Assembly (NCBI GenBank): GCA_963790525.1
Contig: CAWBOV010000004.1
Coordinates: 310,001-374,000, forward strand
DNA from: CAWBOV01 sp963790525
GTDB lineage: Bacteria > Actinomycetota > Actinomycetes > Mycobacteriales > Jatrophihabitantaceae
DNA length: 64,000 nt
Direction of reading: 5' to 3'
Shown here piece after piece: positions 28,070 through 37,206 of this stretch (positions are counted from its first letter, which is position 1; every line of letters starts with the position of its first letter). The notes beneath the pieces were generated by a model. The model worked only from the letters and a program-made list of their open reading frames with translations, had not been told where the DNA came from and ran no database searches. The translations under genes were made by a program, and so were the position numbers.

Positions 28070-29230
28070 ATGACGTTCGAGCTGTCCGCCGATCACGAGA
28101 CGTTCCGCAAGGTGGTGCGCGACTTCGCCGAGCGCGAGGTCGCGCCGCACGTCGCCGAGTGGGACCGCGAGCACCACTTCCCGGTCGAGCTCGTCCGCCA
28201 AGATGGGCGAGCTCGGGCTGTTCGGCCTGGTCGTCGCCGCGAGGAGTACGGCGGGCAGCGGGCGCGCGACTTCACCTCGCTGTGCGTGGCGATCGAGGAG
28301 CTCGGCCGGGTCGACCAGTCGATCGGCATCACGCTGTCGGCCGGCGTGGGCCTGGGCATCAACCCGATCCTGACCTTCGGCACCGAGGAGCAGAAGCAGC
28401 ACTGGCTGCCCGACCTGGTCGCCGGCCGGGCGCTGGCCGCGTTCGGCCTGACCGAGCCCGAGGCCGGCTCGGACGCCGGGGCGACCAGGACCCGCGCCGA
28501 ACTGGTCGACGGCGAATGGGTGATCAACGGCGCCAAGGCGTTCATCACCAACTCCGGCTCGACCGATCACCTCGGTCGTCACGGTGACCGCGCGCACCGG
28601 CGCCGACGAGATCTCGGCGATCCTCGTGCCGGCCGGCACGCCCGGGTTCACCGTCGCAGCCGCCCTACGACAAGCTCGGCTGGCGCATCTCCGACACCCA
28701 CGGCCTGCGCTTCGACGACTGCCGGGTGCCCGGAGGCGAACCTGCTCGGCGAGCCGGGGCCGCGGCTTCAAGCAGTTCCTGGCGATCCTCGACGACGGCC
28801 GGATCGCGATCTCGGCGCTGGCGGTCGGGCTGGCCCAGGCCTGCCTGGAGGAGTCGCCTGAGCTACGCCAAGCAGCGGCACCACGTTCGGCGAGCCGATC
28901 GGCGCCCGGCAGGCGGATCGCGTTCGCGATCAGCGATCTGGCCGTGTCGGTCGAGGCGGCCCGGCTGCTCACCTACAAGGCGGCCTGGCTCAAGGACGCC
29001 GGCCGCCCGACCGCCGAGGTGAAGCAGGCCGCCGCGATCGCCAAGCTCTACTCGACCGAGGCCGCGGTGTCGGCGACCCGGATCGCCACCCAGGTGTTCG
29101 GCGGCTACGGCTTCATGGAGGAGTACCCGGTCGCCCGGTTCTACCGCGACGCCAAGATCCTCGAGATCGGCGAGGGCACCTCCGAGGTGCAGCGCATGGT
29201 CATCGCCCGCGGCCTGGGACTGCCCGCTGA
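28070..29230 (+). pseudogene. Acyl-CoA dehydrogenase, many single-base frameshifts
   Basis: The protein would have about 380 residues. Recognisable segments are ELSADHETFRKVVRDFAEREVAPHVAEWD, GITLSAGVGLGINPI, FGLTEPEAGSDAGATRTRAEL, SYAKQRTTFGEPIGARQA and the C-terminal QVFGGYGFMEEYPVARFYRDAKILEIGEGTSEVQRM. That is a FAD acyl-CoA dehydrogenase of the isovaleryl/short-branched type. At least ten single-base insertions interrupt it (28199, 28236, 28240, 28565, 28662, 28732, 28760, 28857, 28879, 28916), all at codon junctions, and one base is missing at the stop (GC-TGA, 29228-29230). Reconstructed, the protein looks complete. ATG 28070 has CCGGAGAG upstream. It runs straight into the carboxyltransferase gene. 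Confidence 0.8.
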
Positions 29231-29231
29231 C

Positions 29232-30764
29232 GTGACATCCCGGGACCGTGTCGACGCAGCGCGGAGCACGACGCTGGCGCCGCCGGAGAAGGCCGCCGCG
29301 AAGCTCGCCGGCGCAGGACAAGCTCTACGTCCGCGACCGCATCGCGCTGCTCTTCGACGAGGGGACCTTCGTCGAGGACGGCCAGCTGGCCAACGCGCTC
29401 GCGGCCGGGCTGCCCGCCGACGGCGTGGTCACCGGCCAGGCGCTGGTCGACGGCCGCCCGGTCCTGGTCGTCGCCAACGACCCGACGGTGAAGGCCGGTT
29501 CGTGGGGCGCCCGGACGGTGGAGAAGATCATCCGGGTCACCGAGCGGGCGCTGTCCGAGGAGCTGCCGATCTTCTGGCTGATCGACTCCGCCGGCGCGCG
29601 GATCACCGACCAGGTGGCGCTGTTCCCGGGCCGGCGCGGCGCCGGGCGGATCTTCCACAACCAGGTCGCGCTGTCGGGCAAGGTGCCGCAGATCTGCTGC
29701 CTGTTCGGCCCGTCCGCCGCCGGCGGCGCCTACATCCCGGCGTTCTGCGACATCGTGATCATGGTCGAGGGCAACGCCTCGATGTATCTCGGCTCGCCGC
29801 GGATGGCCGAGATGGTGGTGGGCGAGAAGGTCGTCGCTGGAGGAGATGGGCGGCGCCCGGATGCACGCCACCGTCTCCGGCTGCGGCGACAACCTGGCCG
29901 TCGACGACGCCGACGCGATCGAGCAGGCGAAGCTGTTCTTCTCCTACCTGCCCACCTGCTGGCGCGAGGACGCCGCCGGACGCGACGCGCCGAGGCGCCG
30001 CGTCGCGCTGCTGGACCGAGACCTCGGTGCCGGCGGCCGAGTCGGTGCCCTTCGACATGCACGTGGTCATCGACGGCCTGGTCGACGACGACTCGCTTCT
30101 TCGAGATCAAGCCGCTGTTCGCCGCCGAGCTGATCACCGGCTTCGGCCGCATCGACGGCCGGCCGGTGGGCATCGTCGCCAACAACAGCGCGGTGCGCGG
30201 CGGCGTGCTGTTCGTCGACTCGGCCGACAAGGCGGCCCGGTTCATCTGGCTGTGCGACGCCTTCAACGATCGCCGCTGCTGTACCTCGCCGACGTCCCGG
30301 GCTTCATGATCGGCAGCGAGGTGGAGCGGCAGGGCATCATCCGCCACGGCGCGAAGATGATCACCGCTGTGTCCGAGGCGACCGTGCCCGCAGCTCTCGG
30401 TGATCGTCCGAAAGGCTTACGGCGCCGGGCTGTACGCGATGGCCGGCCCGGGTTCATGCCGGACGCCTGCATCGCGCTGCCCACCGCCCGGATCGCGGTG
30501 ATGGGTCCGGAGGCCGCGGTCAACGCCGTCTACGCCAACAAGATCGCCGAGATCGCCGACCCGGACGAGCGCGACGCAGTTCGTCACCGACCGCCGTGCC
30601 GAGTACGAGGCGGACGTCGACCTGCTCCGGCTGGCCGCCGACCTGGTCATCGACGCGATCATCCCCGCCGCGGCCCTGCGGGCCGAGATCGCCGCCAGGT
30701 TCGCCGTGCTGTCGGCAAGTCGAGGGTCACCCCGTCCAAGCGGCACGGCGTCCCGCCGGTATGA
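29232..30764 (+). pseudogene. Acyl-CoA carboxylase carboxyltransferase (AccD family), many frameshifts
   Basis: The protein would have about 510 residues. Segments in three frames join into one family sequence: KLYVRDRIALLFDEGTFVEDG, FGPSAAGGAYIPAFCDIVIMVEGNASMYLGSPRM, DDADAIEQAKLFFSYLP, FDMHVVIDGLVDDDSFFEIKPLFAAELITGFGRIDG, VPGFMIGSEVERQGIIRHGAKM and PTARIAVMGPEAAVNAVYANKI. Insertions lie at 29308, 29833, 30017, 30096, 30268, 30272, 30390 and 30579; missing bases near 30451 and 30713. It is of the AccD/methylcrotonyl-type beta chain; the dehydrogenase partner suggests branched-chain acyl-CoA use. GTG 29232 starts 1 nt after the presumed dehydrogenase stop. The stop overlaps a small epsilon-like ORF. 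Confidence 0.8.
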
Positions 30765-30940
30765 CGGTCATCGTCCGGGGCAACCCGTCCGCCGAGGAGG
30801 TGGCCGCCGTGCTCGCCGTCCTGTGCGAGGCGGCCGTCCCGTCACCCGGAGGGGGCTACGAGCTCTGGCGGCACCGGCGACTGACCGCCCTGCGCGCCGG
30901 TGCCCGGCGGTACCCGGAAGTCCTCGGTCGCCAGGCCTGA
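30761..30940 (+). CDS. Acyl-CoA carboxylase epsilon-like peptide
   Basis: The protein has 59 residues. VIVRGNPSAEEVAAVLAVLC is the short conserved AccE/epsilon core (RGNP-x-x-EE-x-A), followed by a W-R-rich tail. ATG at 30761 overlaps the carboxyltransferase stop by 4 nt (ATGA), a usual AccD-AccE arrangement. Its 3' half overlaps the convergent maf gene by 99 nt, which is odd. Epsilon peptides help assemble alpha6-beta6 carboxylase complexes. Confidence 0.65.
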   Translation: MTVIVRGNPSAEEVAAVLAVLCEAAVPSPGGGYELWRHRRLTALRAGARRYPEVLGRQA

Positions 30941-31504
30941 TCCGGCCAGCATCCGCCGCAACAGCGGCAGCGACAGGCCGACGACGTTGTGGTGATCGCC
31001 CTCGATCGACTCGATGAACCATCCGCCGAGGCCGTCGATCGTGAAGGCGCCCGCGACGGCCAGCGGCTCGCCCGTGGCGACGTAGGCATCGATCTCGGCG
31101 TCGGTCACGTCTGCGAAATGGACCACGGTGGACGCCGTCTCCTCGCTGCGCCCGACCACCGCGCCGTCGCGGAGGACCCGGAGCGCGTGGCCGGTGTGCA
31201 GGACGCCCGAGCGCCCGCGCATGTCCCGCCAGCGGCGCACCGCGTCCTCGGCGTCGACGGGCTTGCCCAGCGCCGTGCCGTCGAGTTCGAGCATCGAGTC
31301 GCAGCCGAGCACCGCGGCGTCCCCGGTGACCGCGTCGAGCACCGACCCGACCTTGGCCCGGGCGAGGGCGAGGACCAGTTCGGCGGGCGTGGGCGCGGTG
31401 ATCGCTGATTCGTCGACGCCGCTGACGATCACCTCGGGCTCGACGCCGGCAGCGCGCAGGGTCGCCAGCCGGGCGGGGGACGCCGAGGCCAGGACGAAGC
31501 GCAC
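30842..31504 (-). CDS. maf: Maf-like nucleotide pyrophosphatase
   Basis: The protein has 220 residues. FVLASASPARLATLRAAG (the Maf signature S-x-S-x-R-x-x-L), VLGCDSMLELDG, KPVDAEDA and GAFTIDGLGGWFIESIEGDHHNVVGL are diagnostic. Maf proteins hydrolyse non-canonical or modified nucleoside triphosphates and affect septum formation. GTG at 31504 lies 1 nt after the stop of the acyl-CoA dehydrogenase. The C-terminal 30 residues beyond LLRRML overlap the epsilon-like ORF and may be an extension. Confidence 0.9.
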   Translation of the reverse strand: MRFVLASASPARLATLRAAGVEPEVIVSGVDESAITAPTPAELVLALARAKVGSVLDAVTGDAAVLGCDSMLELDGTALGKPVDAEDAVRRWRDMRGRSGVLHTGHALRVLRDGAVVGRSEETASTVVHFADVTDAEIDAYVATGEPLAVAGAFTIDGLGGWFIESIEGDHHNVVGLSLPLLRRMLAGSGLATEDFRVPPGTGAQGGQSPVPPELVAPSG

Positions 31505-31505
31505 G

Positions 31506-32651
31506 TCAGATCTTCAGGCCGCGGCCGATGATCTCCTTCATGATCTCGGTGGTGCCGCCGTAGATCCGGGTCACCCGGGCGTCGGCGTAGGCGCGCGCGA
31601 TCGGGTACTCGAGCATGTACCCGTAGCCGCCGTGCAGTTGCAGGCACCGGTCGACGACGCGGCCCTGCAGCTCGGTGGTCCACCACTTGGCCTTGGCGGC
31701 GTCCTCGCCGGTCAGCTCTCCGGCATTCAGCGCGGTCACGCAGCGGTCGATGAACGTCTGCGCGATGTCGACCTCGGTCGCCATCTCGGCGAGGGTGAAC
31801 ATGATGTTCTGGTTCGACCCGACGCTGCGGCCGAAGGCCTGGCGTTCCCGGACGTAGTCGAGGGTCGAGGCTCAGTGCGGCGCGGGACGCCGACGCCCCG
31901 GCGATGGCGATCGACAGGCGCTCCTGGGCAGGTTGCGCATCAGGTACAGGAACCCCTCGCCCTCCTCGCCCAGACGGTTCGCCGCCGGCACCCGGACGTC
32001 GCTGAAGGACAGCTCGGCGGTGTCCTGCGAGTGCATGCCGAGCTTGTCCAGGTTGCGTCCGCGCTCGAAGCCGGGCATGCCGCGTTCCAGGACGAGCAGG
32101 GTCAGCCCGCGGTGCTTGTCCGGGCTGGTGCGGACCGCGGTGATGACCAGGTCGGCATTGATGCCGTTGGTGATGAAGGTCTTGGAGCCGTTGACGACGT
32201 AGTCGCCGCCGTCGGCGACCGCGCTGGTGCGGATGCCGGACAGATCGGAGCCCGCGCCCGGCTCGGTCATGGCGATGGCGGTGATCAGCTCGCCCGAGGC
32301 GATGCCGGGCAGCCAGCGCCGGCGCTGCTCGTCGGTGCAGTACTCGAGGAAGTAGGGCAGGCAGATGTCGTTGTGCAGGGTCATGCCCAGGCCCGCGCCG
32401 ACCACGTTGGCGTACTGGACCTGCTCGCCGAGCATCTGGTTGAACCGGAAGTCGTCCACACCGCTGCCGCCGTACTGCTCCGGGATCGCCATGCCCAGGA
32501 ACCCCTTGGCGCCGGCGTCGGCGAACACCTCCCGAGGGGCCAGGCCGGCCTCCTCCCACTCGGCGAAGTGAGGGACGACCTCCTTGTCCAGGAAGGTGCG
32601 CACGGCGTCGCCGAACGCGAGATGGTCGGATTCGTAGTGATGCCGCTGCAT
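31506..32651 (-). pseudogene. Acyl-CoA dehydrogenase, two compensating frameshifts
   Basis: The protein would have about 381 residues. N-terminal two-thirds is intact (MQRHHYESDHLAFGDAVRTFLDKEVVPHF, AIAMTEPGAGSDLSGIRTSA, GSKTFITNGINADLVI, KLGMHSQDTAELSFSDVRVP). A missing base near 31926 (CC-CAG-GAG) and an extra base near 31866 (AGC-CTC-G-ACC) split it. The restored middle reads NLPQERLSIAIAGASASRAALSLTLDYVRERQAFGR, joining to the intact C-terminus LHGGYGYMLEYPIARAYADARVTRIYGGTTEIMKEIIGRGL. FadE-type long-chain acyl-CoA dehydrogenase likely. ATG 32651 has GAGGAGCTGGCCC upstream. The maf gene follows 1 nt later. Confidence 0.82.
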
Positions 32652-32712
32652 GGGCCAGCTCCTCGGGTCTGTCCCCTCAGGGTAGGTGAGATCTGCACGC
32701 TAGGGTCGCCGG

Positions 32713-33526
32713 GTGACGAGTGCACAGGCAGACATCGGTGTCATCGGGGGATCCGGCTTCTACTCCCTGCTCGAGGACGCCTCCTCGCATGCCGTCGAGA
32801 CCCCGTACGGCCCACCGAGCGACGAGATCACGATCGGTGAGCTGGAGGGACGCCGGGTGGCCTTCCTGCCCCGGCACGGGGCCGGCCACCGCTTCCCTCC
32901 GCACCGGGTGCCCTACCGCGCCAACCTCTGGGCGCTGCGCTCGCTCGGCGTGCGCCAGATCGTGGCCGCGTCCGCGGTGGGCTCGCTGCGCGCGGACTCG
33001 GGCCCGGGACGCTGGTGCTGCCCGACCAGGTGGCCGACCGCACCTACGGCCGCGCGCACACCTACAACGACGCGGACAACGGCGTCGCGCACATCTCCCT
33101 CGCCGACCCCTACTGCCCGCGCGGGCGGGACGCCGCCCTGGCCGCGGCGCGCTCGGCCGGGACGAGCCTGGTCGACGGCGGGACGCTGGTCGTCATCAAC
33201 GGGCCGCGGTTCTCCTCTCGGGCCGAGTCGCTGGAGTACCAGCGCCATGGCTGGTCCATCATCGGCATGACCGGCATGCCCGAGGCGACGCTGGCCCGGG
33301 AACTGGCGCTCTGCTACGTCCCGCTGGCCTGGTCACCGACCTGGACGCCGGGGTCGAGGCCGGCGAGGGCGTGACCCACGAGGCGGTGCTCGAGCAGTTC
33401 GCCGCGAACCTGCCACGCCTGAGGGAACTGCTCGTGGCGACGGTGCGCGGGCTGCCCCTGGATCAGGCCGACTGCACGTGCGCCCAGGTCTACGGCGCCA
33501 CCCCGCCGCCGTTCCCCCTGCCCTGA
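32713..33526 (+). pseudogene. S-methyl-5'-thioadenosine phosphorylase, two single-base deletions
   Basis: The protein would have about 271 residues. IGVIGGSGFYSLLEDA, FLPRHGAGHRFPPHRVPYRANLWALRSLGV, NGPRFSSRAESL and GMTGMPEATLARELALCY mark the MTAP/PNP type II family: MTA plus phosphate gives adenine plus methylthioribose-1-phosphate. One base is missing near 33008 (CCG-GG-ACG) and one near 33328 (CTG-GC-CTG). Restored, it reads GPGTLVLPDQVADRTYGR and YVPLALVTDLDAGVEAGEGV. GTG 32713 is 6 nt after TAGGGT (32701-32706), leaderless. The stop overlaps the epimerase ATG. Confidence 0.87.
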
Positions 33527-34566
33527 TGCGCGTCCTGCTCACCGGCGGCGCCGGCTTCATCGGCACCCACGTCCTCGATGCGTTGCTCGTCCGCGGCCAC
33601 ACCGTCCGCGTGCTCGACTCGCTGCGCCCGGACGTCCACCACGGCAGGGTCCCCGCGCTGCCGGACGGTGTGGAGCTCACCGTGTGCGACGTCCGTGACG
33701 CGCCGGCCGTGCGGACGGCGCTGCGCGGCGTGGACGGCGTGTGCCATCTCGCCGCCAAGGTCGGGCTCGGCGTCGACGTGTCGGACCTGCCCGACTACGC
33801 CGGCTCCAACGACTTCGGCACCGCGATCCTCCTCGCCGAGATGGCCGCGGCGGGTGTCGGCCGCCTGGCGCTGGCCGGCTCGATGGTCGCCTACGGCGAG
33901 GGCTGGGGTCGCTGTCCCGAGCACGGCCTGGTGACGCCCGGACCGAGGCTCGAGGCCGAGCTCGCGGCAGGGCGCTTCGAACCGCCGTGCCCGGTGTGCG
34001 GGCGGGCGCTGGCACCGGCCCTGGTGGACGAATCCGCGCCCGTCGACCCGCGCAACGCCTACGCGGCGAGCAAGGTCGCGCAGGAACACCTGGCGTCGTC
34101 CTGGGCGCGCGTCACCGGCGCCTCGGTGGGAGTGCTGCGCTACCACAACGTGTACGGCCCGGGGATGCCGCTGAACACTCCCTACGCCGGGGTCGCCGCG
34201 ATCTTCCTGTCGGCGCTGCGCGGCGGCAGTGCGCCCCAGGTGTACGAGGACGGCGGGCAGCGCCGCGATTTCGTGCACGTGCGCGACATCGCGGCGGCCA
34301 CGGTGGCCGCGTTCGAGGCGGAGCCCGAGTTCGTGCGCGTGTACAACGTCGGCTCCGGCGAGGTGCGGACCGTGGGAGACATGGCCGCGGCCCTGGCGGC
34401 CGCCACCGGTGGCCCGGCGCCCGTCGTGACCGGTCGGTACCGCCTGGGCGACGTCCGGCACATCACGGCCGACTCGAGCCGGCTGCGCGCGGAACTGGAT
34501 GTCCCGACCGGCGTGGACTTCGCCGACGGCATGCGGGAACTGGCCAAGTCGCTGCCCACGTCCTGA
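33526..34566 (+). CDS. NAD-dependent sugar epimerase/dehydratase with Cys/His cluster
   Basis: The protein has 346 residues and is an extended SDR. NAD motif LLTGGAGFIGTHV is at residues 5-17, and the active-site Y179-AASK183 plus R/Y loop VLRYHNVYGPG are intact. Between the catalytic Ser/Thr region and Tyr179 lie C130-PEH133 and C155-PVC158, a likely structural zinc site. I recall the same cluster in dTDP-L-rhamnose 4-epimerase-like proteins. The ATG overlaps the MTAP stop (TGATG). It is convergent with a histidine kinase gene and near glycosyltransferase genes, suggesting cell-envelope sugar work. Confidence 0.85.
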   Translation: MRVLLTGGAGFIGTHVLDALLVRGHTVRVLDSLRPDVHHGRVPALPDGVELTVCDVRDAPAVRTALRGVDGVCHLAAKVGLGVDVSDLPDYAGSNDFGTAILLAEMAAAGVGRLALAGSMVAYGEGWGRCPEHGLVTPGPRLEAELAAGRFEPPCPVCGRALAPALVDESAPVDPRNAYAASKVAQEHLASSWARVTGASVGVLRYHNVYGPGMPLNTPYAGVAAIFLSALRGGSAPQVYEDGGQRRDFVHVRDIAAATVAAFEAEPEFVRVYNVGSGEVRTVGDMAAALAAATGGPAPVVTGRYRLGDVRHITADSSRLRAELDVPTGVDFADGMRELAKSLPTS

Positions 34567-34570
34567 GCGC

Positions 34571-35695
34571 TCAGGCGGCGTGGGGGAGTCGCAGCACGAA
34601 TCTGCAGCCGCCCGGGACGTTGTCGACGTCCACCGAGCCCTCGTGCGCCTCGACGATCCCGCGCGTGATGGCCAGCCCGAGCCCGGCGCCGCCGGGGATG
34701 CCGGGATTCGGGGTGCGCGCGGGCTCCCCGCGGAAGCCGATGTCGAAGACCCGGGTGATCTCGCCCTCGGGGATGCCGCCGCACTCGTCGACGACGACGA
34801 CCTCGGCACCGCTCGCGCCGATCGCGGAGCGCACCGACACGTCCACGCTCCCGCCCTCGTGTGTGTGCCGGATGGCGTTGACGACCAGATTCGTCAGTGC
34901 CCGGTTCAGCTCGCGGCCGTCGCCGGCGACGATCGCGCTGCCCGAGGAACTGCCCCGCAGCTGCACCGAGTGGACGCGGGCGAGCGGTTCGAGGGCCGCG
35001 ACGCAGTCGGAGACCAAGTCACCCAGGCTGATGCGGTCGTTGCTGAGCCGCAGCGCGCCCGCCTGGATCCGGGACAGCTCGAACAGGTCCTCCACCATCC
35101 CGGTCAGGGTGTCCACGTCCGTGCGGATCTGCTTGTAGTACCGCTCCGGGTCCTCGGCCAACCCGTCCTCGAGGGCTTCGGCCATCGCGCGCAGCCCCGC
35201 CAGCGGGGTGCGCAGGTCGTGCGACACCCAGGCGATGAGCTCGCGGCGGGAACTCTCCAGCGCGCGCTCGCGGTCCTTGGCCTCGCTCAGGCGCCGCCCG
35301 GCATCCTCGACCTGCACGCGCAGCGCGGCGAGTTCGGTGCTCATCCGCGGGCCGACCCCGTTCGGGGCGCGCCCCTCTCCGACGGCCTGGACGGCCTGGG
35401 CCAGGGTGCGCTTGTCGCGCGAGAGCATGTGCGCGCCGCTGAAGACGGTCGCCGCGGCGAGCAGCCCTGCCGCCACCGCCACGATCATCGAGACGCGGAA
35501 GTCGCCCGAGCTGTAGAACATGGCCCGTTCCGAGCCCCAGATGGCCGACATCGACGCACCCGTCGCGATCAGCACCGGCGAGGCCAGCTGACCGGCGAAG
35601 CTGCGCCGCAGCGGGATCGTCAGCACCCAGATCAGCAGCCCGCCGCCCGCCGCCCACAGGGCAGCGGTCACCACGATGCCCGACGTGTGCGTCAC
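34571..35695 (-). CDS. Membrane sensor histidine kinase
   Basis: The protein has 374 residues. The N-terminus carries about three to four membrane spans in the first 90 residues, then a short HAMP-like linker. The H-box is ELIAWVSHDLRTPL with phospho-acceptor H159. ATPase motifs are NLVVNAIRHTHEGG (N box), VDECGGIPEGEI (G1) and GAGLGLAITRGIVEAH (G2). It has no obvious extracytoplasmic sensor domain. GTG 35695 overlaps the response-regulator stop by 4 nt, so the pair is translationally coupled. The stimulus is unknown. Confidence 0.9.
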   Translation of the reverse strand: MTHTSGIVVTAALWAAGGGLLIWVLTIPLRRSFAGQLASPVLIATGASMSAIWGSERAMFYSSGDFRVSMIVAVAAGLLAAATVFSGAHMLSRDKRTLAQAVQAVGEGRAPNGVGPRMSTELAALRVQVEDAGRRLSEAKDRERALESSRRELIAWVSHDLRTPLAGLRAMAEALEDGLAEDPERYYKQIRTDVDTLTGMVEDLFELSRIQAGALRLSNDRISLGDLVSDCVAALEPLARVHSVQLRGSSSGSAIVAGDGRELNRALTNLVVNAIRHTHEGGSVDVSVRSAIGASGAEVVVVDECGGIPEGEITRVFDIGFRGEPARTPNPGIPGGAGLGLAITRGIVEAHEGSVDVDNVPGGCRFVLRLPHAA

Positions 35696-36390
35696 TGCGG
35701 CACCTCCAGCCGGTATCCCACGCCCCACACCGTCTGGATCAGGGTCGGATCCGACGGATCGTCCTCGACCTTCTCACGCAGCCGCCGGACGTGCACGGTG
35801 ACCGTCGACTGGTCGCCGAACGTCCAGCCCCAGACCGTCGACATCAGCTCCGCCCGGCTGAACGCGACGCCCGGATGCGCCAGCAGGTAGGCCAGCAGAT
35901 CCAGTTCGCGCACCGTCAACGGCAACTCGGCGCCGTTCTTGGTGGCCTTGCGCGCCGCGGTGTCGACGACCAGCGAGCCGGCGCGCAGGACGGCCCGGGT
36001 GCCGTCGGCCGGGGCCTCGTCGCGCCTGCTCGTGCGCCGCAGCACGGACTCGGCCCGCAGGACCAGTTCGCGCGGCGAGAACGGCTTGGTGACGTAGTCG
36101 TCGGCGCCGACCTCCAGCCCCGCGATGCGGTCGTCCTCCTCGCCGAGCGCGGTCAGGATGATCACGCGCACGTCCGGGTGGCCGGACCTGATCCGGCGGC
36201 AGACCTCGAGCCCGTCGATCTCGGGGAGCATCAGGTCGAGGACGACGAGGTCGGGGGGCGCCGCGGTGATGGAGTCCATTGCGCTCCTTCCGTCCGCGAC
36301 GGTCGTGACCTCGTGCCCGGTGCGCGCCAGGTAACCGGCGACGACCTCCGCGAGGGTGGGATCGTCGTCGACGATGAGGACGCGAGCCAT
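35692..36390 (-). CDS. OmpR-family response regulator
   Basis: The protein has 232 residues. The receiver has acidic pocket VDDD (8-10), phospho-acceptor D52 (VVLDLMLP), T/S near 80 (ILTAL) and the conserved lysine in YVTKPFSP. The C-terminal winged helix has ELDLLAYLLAHPGVAFSRAELMSTVWG and TVTVHVRRLREKVEDDP. ATG 36390 follows a TAGGAT hexamer by 9 nt. It is first in the operon with the kinase. Target genes are likely the neighbouring epimerase and glycosyltransferase genes (inference). Confidence 0.92.
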   Translation of the reverse strand: MARVLIVDDDPTLAEVVAGYLARTGHEVTTVADGRSAMDSITAAPPDLVVLDLMLPEIDGLEVCRRIRSGHPDVRVIILTALGEEDDRIAGLEVGADDYVTKPFSPRELVLRAESVLRRTSRRDEAPADGTRAVLRAGSLVVDTAARKATKNGAELPLTVRELDLLAYLLAHPGVAFSRAELMSTVWGWTFGDQSTVTVHVRRLREKVEDDPSDPTLIQTVWGVGYRLEVPQ

Positions 36391-36527
36391 GGTGAGGCCA
36401 TCCTAGGGGCGCGGGGCCCCCTTCCATCCGCCGTGGGGCGGGACAGGTCGCCGACGTCACGGATCCGTAAGCGAGATGTACACCGCTTCAGCGCGCGCAA
36501 CCGCCGTCCGCTGCATAGCGTAGGTAA

Positions 36528-37193
36528 GTGATCTTCGACCCCCCGCGGCTGGACATCGTCCTGCCGTGTCTCGACGAGGCCGGTGCCATGCCCTGGGTGA
36601 TGGCCCGGATCCCGGACGGGGTCCGCGCGATCGTCGTCGACAACGGTTCCAGTGACGGATCGGCCGAACTGGCCGAGGCGGCCGGCGCGCTCGTCGTCCG
36701 GGCCGCGGCGCGCGGATACGGCGCAGCCTGCGACGCCGGCCTGCGAGCGGCCACCGCACCGTTGGTGGCCTTCTGCGACTGCGACGCCTCCCTCGACCCC
36801 GCCGACGCGCTGCGCCTGGCCGGACCGGTGCTGGCCGGGACGGCGGACCTCGTGATCGGGCGGCGCCGGCCGACCGGACGCGGCGCGTGGCCGTTCCCGG
36901 CGCGCGTGGCCAACCTCGAGCTGGCCCGCCGCATCCGGCGGCGCACCGGCCTGTCACTCACCGATCTCGGACCGCTTCGTGTCGGGCGGCGCGAGGACTT
37001 CCTCGCCCTCGGCGTCGAAGACCGGCGCAGCGGCTATCCGCTCGAGACGCTCGTGCGGGCGGCGGACGCCTCGTGGCGCATCATCGAGGTCGACGTCGAC
37101 TACCACCCCCGTGTCGGACGCTCGAAGGTGACCGGCACCGTCCGCGGGTCGTTCCAGGCGGTCCGCGACATGAGCGCGGTGCTGGCGCGATGA
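36528..37193 (+). CDS. Family 2 glycosyltransferase
   Basis: The protein has 221 residues with a GT-A fold: LDIVLPCLDEAGAMPWV, VVDNGSSDGSAELA and a DCDASLDP metal-binding motif near residue 85. Acceptor-side motif PLETLVRAADASWRIIEVDVDYHPR is typical of dolichol-phosphate-mannose-like enzymes. GTG 36528 is 6 nt after TAGCGT (36516-36521), leaderless. It is followed by DUF2064 and methyltransferase genes in one operon. Confidence 0.87.
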   Translation: MIFDPPRLDIVLPCLDEAGAMPWVMARIPDGVRAIVVDNGSSDGSAELAEAAGALVVRAAARGYGAACDAGLRAATAPLVAFCDCDASLDPADALRLAGPVLAGTADLVIGRRRPTGRGAWPFPARVANLELARRIRRRTGLSLTDLGPLRVGRREDFLALGVEDRRSGYPLETLVRAADASWRIIEVDVDYHPRVGRSKVTGTVRGSFQAVRDMSAVLAR

Positions 37194-37206
37194 CCGGTCC
37201 CACCGC

